Shown: positions 57,831 through 64,000 of the stretch, in pieces | Numbering within the stretch: the stretch's first letter is position 1 | How the letters are laid out: each line of letters starts with the position of its first letter | NCBI GenBank assembly: GCA_024220505.1 | Contig: JAKZZE010000007.1 | Span: 1,798,001-1,862,000, forward strand | Reading direction: 5' to 3' | Length of the DNA stretch: 64,000 bases | DNA from: Rhizopus arrhizus | Lineage: Eukaryota; Mucoromycota; Mucoromycetes; Mucorales; Rhizopodaceae | Notes under the pieces: model-generated | Seen by the model: only the letters and a program-made list of their open reading frames with translations | What the model was told of the DNA's origin: nothing | The model's database searches: none | Position numbers and translations under genes: made by a program

Positions 57831-58620
57831 TTAAAGAAAGAGAGCAACAACACCAGCGACACCAGCAACACCGACCATACCAGCTTTCAAAGAGGAAGCA
57901 GCACTGGTAGATTGAGAAGCAGATGCAGTACTGGATGCAGAACCAGAAGATGAAGCAGGAACAGCAGAACCAGAATGAGAAGCAGCAGAGGTGGCGGAGG
58001 AGGCAGAGGAGGCAGTGTTGTTTGAGGTACCAGGGGCAGCACCACCAAGGATAGTAAAGTAAGTAGAGTAAGTGGTTTGTCCATTATCACCAGTAAGGGC
58101 AAGTGCATCTATATTTTTAAAAAACAAAATTGTGGTCAGATTGAGTTATTCTTTATCATCACTATACTCACAAGCAGAACCAACTTCAACAGTAGTAGGA
58201 ACATTCCAAGTATATTGAGGAGGGTTGACATTGATAGGACCAGAAAGAATATTGGCAATGGATATTTGCAAATTGTTGGATGAACCACTTCTCAAGGCAA
58301 TAGAATTAATGGTTTTAGCATTGGTATCTGTCACAGTCCTATTTTAAAATTATTAATAAACAAACAATCTTCAATGTCTCAACCATTACCAAGTAATAGT
58401 GTAAGGTTGACCAGCAGTAATTACTTCCTATAATGGTTATAAAAAGAAGGGGGGGGGGCAAAAGAAATGATTAATCAAGACATACAGCATATCATCTTCA
58501 TATCCTTACACCAAAACCAGGCTTATTAACAGCAACACCAGCATTAGTAGCAGCAGCAGTAGTTTGAGCATAAACAGTAGAAACAGCAGCAGCGAAAATG
58601 GCAGCAATTGAGACCTTCAT
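57831..58620 (-). CDS. GPI-anchored Kre9/Knh1-like cell-wall protein
   Basis: Exons 58620..58510, 58427..58390, 58338..58172 and 58108..57831 give 197 residues. It has a signal peptide (MKVSIAAIFAAAVSTVYA), a Kre9-like domain with TNAGVAVNKPG, TAGQPYTITW, INSIALRSGS, PPQYTWNVPTTVEVGSA and TTYSTYFTILGG, then a Ser/Ala/Thr-rich stalk (about 125-175). It ends in a hydrophobic GPI-attachment tail (GMVGVAGVAGVVALFL). It is likely mannosylated and attached to the plasma membrane or wall. Alignment by eye with the 53-kb gene shows the same four-exon structure. The second acceptor choice is set by phase. Confidence 0.9.
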
Positions 58621-60482
58621 TTTTTAATTGTTTAATAATTGAGAGAAAAAGAAGTTTATTTATTTTTTTTTCCAACAATTTTTTTATTCCATTCAAAAAA
58701 TTAAAGTGTAACAAGTCGTGCACAAACAGTAGTTACAAGCTCTAAATTTTAGCCAATCAGAAATCGAGAAATTAAATAAAGAATTTTACAGTGTGTTACT
58801 TTCTCCTTTGCACGAGGATCTACGGCGTACAATTATGAAAGAGAAAGGAAAGGAGCACTTTTCACTGGAATGCTTTACATGTCAAAAGGAGCCTTTATTT
58901 CTTTTATTTAAAATAGTAAAAAATGAAATAAAAAATAATAATTGTGTGATCTTTTTTCTTTTTTAATTCCTAAAAATAAACTGTTTCGTCTTATTGTGTC
59001 ACATATAATTTATAAAACAAAGCAAACGCGCAACAAACACAGAGAATAATCATGCGGGAATTCTATTTATTTACATGTAAAAAAAATATAAAACTCAAGA
59101 GAATTGACTGTGTTTTTACATGCAATTACAATATTAAAAGCTAATACAATCTATTCATTGTATATTTCATAGAAAACATAGATCACATCCTACCTCTTTT
59201 CATCCGATCATTTTTCGGATATTAAACAATTTTTAGTTGTTGTGTTTGGAAAGTCCAGAAAATCTTTTAGTGCTTCTCCAACAGCTTTCAAATCTTAAAG
59301 AAGGATAATTTGGATATTGTCTGATTTCATAAAGTGCTTCAACTTATTAATCTTCACCAACACTCATTGATTTATTTTATATTTTAAAATACTTGATCTG
59401 AGATGTCAATTTTAAATTGAGATTTTAAACTATATCAACAATGTACAATATCTTTTTTTAAAAAACATAAAAACTCTTTATAAAATCTATTTCTAATAAA
59501 AGAAGGAACCTTGTCTTATTTTATAATAAAATAAAAGAAATAGAATTAAACAATTTAATATTGAATAAGGTTAGCTTTGATTGAATCATTAGTCTATCAA
59601 TAACAAGCATTCATTATATTTAAATCTCCACAGGCACAATTAAAAATCAACAAATTTCATTGGAAGTATCTCAAAGTATAGAACAATCACTTTACAAAAC
59701 CAAGTATCCTTATTCCCAAATTTGATTGACTTTTAAATATCGGATATTTAAATGTATCTCACCACGTCTGATGTTCAATTTGAAGCTTAATTTTATTAAA
59801 AAGAAACAAGCATGTAGCTTACATGTAATTAGTATGAGACTGACTTTATAAAAAAAAGGGCCGCATTTTGATGGATGTTGTGGTATTTTCGGATGAACTT
59901 TAGATTATTCCCATTTTTTTTAAATCAGAATCTGGATTTATAGTTGTCATGGATATAACCCTCTTCTTTTATTTCACTAACGCAAGATGGGCCATCGAAT
60001 TTGATGTTGGCTAATCCCATTCCTACAAAGTCAGGTCGTTCTGTATGATTTTCAAAGGGAATATTGTTCGACCTACGATAAATAATCATTGATGTTAAAA
60101 TCAGTGTATCAATTTGATTTTAGATTCTGATGGCTTATTAGATCAAAAAAGCATCATTAATAGGATCATCAACTAATGGTCAAACAACCGCATTGATATA
60201 TATTGATGACAGTTGACTTTCTTTGGTGTTTCCATTGCTTTTTTTGTGAGGAAGACGTTCAACTCTATATTACATCAAATTAGATAAGTTCAAACAAAGC
60301 GGAATTCTTGCTCTAAACTTTTAGATTTTTTAAATAAAGATGACGTTGTCCACGTTGGTATTCATCTTCTCTGTGTAGCAAGTCATTATTTTTGATGCGG
60401 CTATCTTTGGAGCAATGCTTTTGTTTACTGTTTCCAATAAGGAAAAAAAAAAATTACCTTCACAATGGCTTTTAACCTATGT
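58621..60482. other. AT-rich region with no recognised gene
   Basis: Promoter of the Kre9-like gene, then about 1.5 kb of AT-rich sequence. Short minus-strand fragments near 60000-60400 may be further transposon debris. Confidence 0.4.
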
Positions 60483-61260
60483 TCAGCTTTTGGGGGGGTA
60501 AAATTTCAGTTTTGATATTGGCATTCCCTTATCCATTTCTTGAGAGATATTCAATAGAAGTGCCTCTTGTTCAGAGTTCATTTGCTTTACATTAATCCTC
60601 ATCACCCTAGAGCGCCGGGTTGCAGCTTGCTTCCTCTTACGATTCCAAGGAGCATCAGGACATTGGGCCTTCAACTGTTGAATACTTTTACAGATGAAAC
60701 AAGCTTTTCTTCTACGAAGAAAAACTGGATAATCCACCTTTGTAAAATCATCAGCATGTCAATGGTTGCAAATGGGGTTCATATGACTCCAAGCAATATG
60801 TAAGTAGTGACCTTATTCCTAAAGTGGGATTTGAAGAATAAGATATTCATATCTTTTTAATTTAGCCTTGACAAGAGTAACATATCCTCTGCCATTAAAC
60901 CATCCACTGTATGATGGAGCCCTATTTCTAAAATACCCCCATATTTTTCAAATAACTATATCATCAAAGGCTTTAACTTGTCATCCTTTTCATAAGGAAT
61001 ATCGGTGATTCATATTCTAATACCATCCAAGTTTTTATCTACCAATGTTTGTATTTTGATTTTTCTATAGAAAACAGACAACTCCTTATTTAATGCTTCT
61101 ATCTCATCTTCCTCATTATCAAAATTAAGCTCAGTGTACTGCTGAACTCTATCAATTTTTATTTCTCAGAGCTATGCCTTTAGGGAATCGATCTCTGAGG
61201 ACAAGATGAAGGCTTCTATTTTTAAGTTTTAAGACCTCAAACTATGAAGTAGCTATAACA
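60483..61260 (-). pseudogene. Decayed LINE ORF1-like sequence
   Basis: Reading leftwards with frameshifts: ITDIPYEKDDKLKPLMI, KYGGILEIGLHHTVDG, WFNGRGYVTLVKAKLKRYEY, then YPVFLRRRKACFICKSIQQL and KRKQAATRRS. This is the RRM-like plus zinc-knuckle pattern of LINE ORF1 (gag-like) proteins. Several stops and at least two frame changes make it non-functional. No matching ORF2 was found nearby. Confidence 0.6.
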
Positions 61261-61863
61261 ATGGAATGTTTATCTATAGCTTGGAGAAAAACTGTTTGAC
61301 TTCTTGGAATAAAATCATTGTTCTTATCTATCTTGTTCAATGAAACACTTTGTTTTTAGCTTTAACTATTTGCGCCCATCTTTTTGAATTCAAACAAATT
61401 GTTGTTGAGATTATGGCGAGAATCAGCTACATGAAGAGAATTATTAGCCTCGCTGGTAATGTCGTGATTGATAGCGAAAAGAACCATGAGTTTATCCCAA
61501 AACATTTGTATGCTTTAATAATATCGGAGATAATAAAATTATATTTCATTCTCCATTTACCAAAGAAAGAAAAAGAGAAAATGAATTAAGTGATAATTAA
61601 AGTACTGATATAAAGTATCTAAGCAAGCTCAAAAGATGATCTCTTTACAATCATGTAACTTTGATCTTTTTTTCTATTATGAATATGATCTGAATAACAA
61701 AAGTAGCACAGTGTGTGGCTTATTGTTGATTAAAGCTCCTATTTTCGCTGTAGGAAAAGAAGGAACTTTTGATACGCACCCACTTTCTGTTTCTCCCAAC
61801 ACCCCCTCCTCACAAACAAACGTTTGTGTTCTCTTTTTTTTTTCCCTTTTTTAAACCAAAATT
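61261..61863. other. SIN3 upstream region
   Basis: About 600 bp; pyrimidine-rich directly before the start codon. A frame at 61350-61589 was not supported as a gene. Confidence 0.45.
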
Positions 61864-64000
61864 ATGTCTTCGCCTATTCAACCTCCTCCAAACATACGGT
61901 AATATAATAATACACAGTATAATTTACTCGTTTCTTAATTTACTTGAAATAGCTCTCCTTCGAGTACTACTCAAACAACGTCTGCACCTACAATGTCTCC
62001 ATATACTCATCATCTACCACCACCTAATTTGCCACTGACGAATACCACTAACTCTGGCTCTTTACCACCACCACCTAGAGTAACAGAGCTACCTTCTATT
62101 CTCTCACCTCCACGTAGCGTTTCACCTTCTACTTTTAATGCAGCATCACAACATACGACCTTACCACCTCCTAGTTCACTTGCACCGGAACCAACCGTGC
62201 TACTTCCACCTTCTATTCTTCCTTCGCGTACTTCAACTCCTCCCTTTGCAGAACGTCGAACTAGTAGTGTAGTCGGTGCACCTGTTCCACCACCACTCGC
62301 AGCCAATCCGCCAGTACCCGCAAGTTCTCCTCAAACTAATACTGGAGGAGGAGGATACAGGCCGTTGAATGTAAGAGATGCACTGACCTATCTTGATCAA
62401 GTCAAAGTAAGATTTTCTGACCAACCGGATGTTTATAATCGATTTTTGGATATCATGAAGGACTTTAAGAGTCAAGCGTAAATTACTAAACACACGATAT
62501 TTTATATTTGACTAAAACTCTTCTAGAATTGATACCCCAGGTGTTATTGAACGTGTATCTGCTTTATTTAAGGGTCATCCAACACTTATTTCTGGATTCA
62601 ATACATTTTTACCACCAGGTTATCGTATTGAATGTTCTACTGACCCTCGTGAGCCTGATCTTATTACAGTCACGACACCGAGCGGTGTTACAACTACAAC
62701 AGGAAAACGTTTACATTTAGATCAAGACACACATGCACCTCAACAACATCACCACCCTCATCATCACCATGTCCCTCACCCTCCTCCACCACAAGCTTAT
62801 TACCCTTATAGTCATATGCATCCTCCTCCACCTCACCCAATGCCATCTACTGCACCTGCAGTACCTCAAGGTATGATGCCTTCTTATCGCCCTTCAACTA
62901 TCGTAGCTCCTCCACCACCCCCTCCACCACCACAACAACAACAAGCCCCTCCTCCACCTCCACCTCAGCCTTCACTTCCACCACAACCAGTTTCGATTCC
63001 TCCTCGTCACAGCAGTCCTTCAAGGTCAATTGGAGATGATGATGAATCGCCATTGGAATTTAATCATGCTATTAATTACGTAAACAGAATTAAGGTACTT
63101 TTTAAGTTGTACTATGGCCATACTTGATCTTTAAACTACAGTATATAGAATCGATACGCTCATGATCCTGATACATATAAACAATTTCTTGAAATTCTTC
63201 AAACTTATCAAAAAGACAATCGACCTATTCAAGAAGTAAAATAACCAGCAAATGAAAAGTATATAATAACCCATTTGTAGGTTTATACGCATGTTCAATA
63301 TCTATTCAATGGTGCACCCGATTTATTGGAAGAATTTAAACAGTTTTTACCAGACATCACCGGACAATCAGCTAGCAGCTTATTTGATTCGATATCGTCC
63401 AGTGGGTCCAAACGAGGTCCATTGGGTGCTTTATCTGGCCATCATTCAAGTTTACTTCCGCCTGGTAAAAAGAAACGAACTAACCAGGTAAGTCTCACGG
63501 TTGATGTGATGGAAACGCATGTGCTTATCACGATATATTAGTCAACCAAAAGGCCTAAATATAAATCAAATGGAGGGGACCCATTCAGTTTTTCCAATTT
63601 CGACCCAGCCAGACCCTCTGTTTCTGCAGAAGAAATCGAACTGTTTGAACGGATTCGTAAACATATCGGTAATAAACCATCGTACGAAGAATTTCTCAAG
63701 ACACTCAACTTGTATACGCAACAAATTGTGGATTTGGATACATTGGTGAATCAAATTGCCATCTTTATTGGTAATAATCGAGAATTGTTTAGCTGGTTTA
63801 AAAGCATGATTGGATATGAGCCCAAAGAACATCCAATTGAGAAACCGGCGAATACGATTCCAAAACCTGATCTGAATACGTGTCAAACAACAGGTAATCC
63901 TCATGAAAGTCCCAGTTATCGTGTTGTTCCTAAAGAGGTAAAGTATGCTCCCCCCCTTCTTCAAAGAAAATGAAAGTTAAAGAAAGCATTAAAAAAACTA
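61864..64000 (+). CDS. SIN3: SIN3 transcriptional corepressor, 3' partial
   Basis: Exons 61864..61898, 61953..62477, 62527..63094, 63149..63235, 63281..63487 and 63542..63937 encode the first 606 residues; the window ends inside the next intron. Three paired amphipathic helix domains are visible. PAH1 (about 147-215) starts at [22 protein letters not shown]2 (about 363-430) at [16 protein letters not shown] and PAH3 (about 507-570) at [10 protein letters not shown]. Between them are long Pro-, Gln- and His-rich stretches, including [15 protein letters not shown] and a poly-Pro run. The final residues [10 protein letters not shown] open the HDAC-interaction domain. Sin3 scaffolds the Rpd3/HDAC complex on chromatin, with PAH domains receiving repressor peptides. 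Confidence 0.94.

Noticed and set aside
1..64000. CRISPR array, prophage, operon or bacterial-type gene clusters
   Set aside because: No regularly spaced direct repeats and no Shine-Dalgarno-led gene strings; genes are intron-rich and eukaryotic.
1..64000. tRNA or rRNA genes
   Set aside because: No A-box/B-box pairs or cloverleaf-forming segments were noticed in intergenic regions by eye; a tRNAscan run would be decisive.

Overview
The window is nuclear DNA of an early-diverging filamentous fungus, most likely a member of the Mucoromycota (Mucorales-type). The grounds are AT-rich sequence, dense short GT-AG introns (mostly 48-70 nt), and typical fungal housekeeping proteins (gamma-COP, Rab GDI, SIN3, Air1/2-type zinc knuckle protein, Kre9-like wall proteins). 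A TEA factor with a TEAD-like C-terminus and an Ost-alpha/TMEM184 protein also fit this placement. The species cannot be named from sequence alone. All exon models were built by hand from splice motifs, reading frame and family conservation.

Layout: 1-5 kb holds the 3' part of an atypical protein kinase, a two-RRM protein and a PX-BAR sorting nexin. 5.3-7.35 kb is a dead Tc1-like transposase joined to the 3' end of a LINE. 7.7-13.4 kb has a TEA-domain transcription factor divergent from an Ost-alpha/TMEM184 membrane protein. 14.3-16.25 kb contains a decayed Fanzor/TnpB-like nuclease gene. 17.87-23.07 kb is an apparently intact LINE with both ORFs open, a poly(A) tail and a perfect 13-bp target-site duplication, 140 bp upstream of a UPF0303 gene. 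23.2-37.7 kb is a compact gene-rich block: UPF0303 protein, mitochondrial carrier (with 6-nt and 12-nt microexons), APC amino-acid permease, NUP88-like nucleoporin, Rab GDI, universal stress protein, ER-type calcineurin-like phosphatase, and an EDE1/Eps15-like endocytic protein.

37.7-45.7 kb is repeat-rich. It holds unidentified decayed coding-like sequence, a truncated LINE of another type, a pseudogene of unknown family with one nonsense codon, a Tc1 transposase C-terminal fragment, and a 197-bp LINE 3' end nearly identical to the one at 7.15 kb. 45.7-64 kb returns to genes: SEC21 (gamma-COP), an AIR-type zinc knuckle protein, two paralogous Kre9/Knh1-like secreted proteins flanking a bestrophin-like channel, a decayed LINE ORF1, and the 5' two thirds of SIN3, which runs off the right edge.

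Functional themes are membrane traffic (sorting nexin, GDI, gamma-COP, EDE1), nuclear RNA and transcription (NUP88, AIR, TEA, SIN3, RRM protein), transport (permease, carrier, bestrophin, Ost-alpha) and cell surface (Kre9-like pair). No operon-like or virus-like system was seen. The most notable items are the Fanzor-like relic, the fresh LINE insertion, the TEAD-like co-activator-binding domain in a fungal TEA factor, the microexons, and the Kre9-like paralogue pair with identical intron phases.
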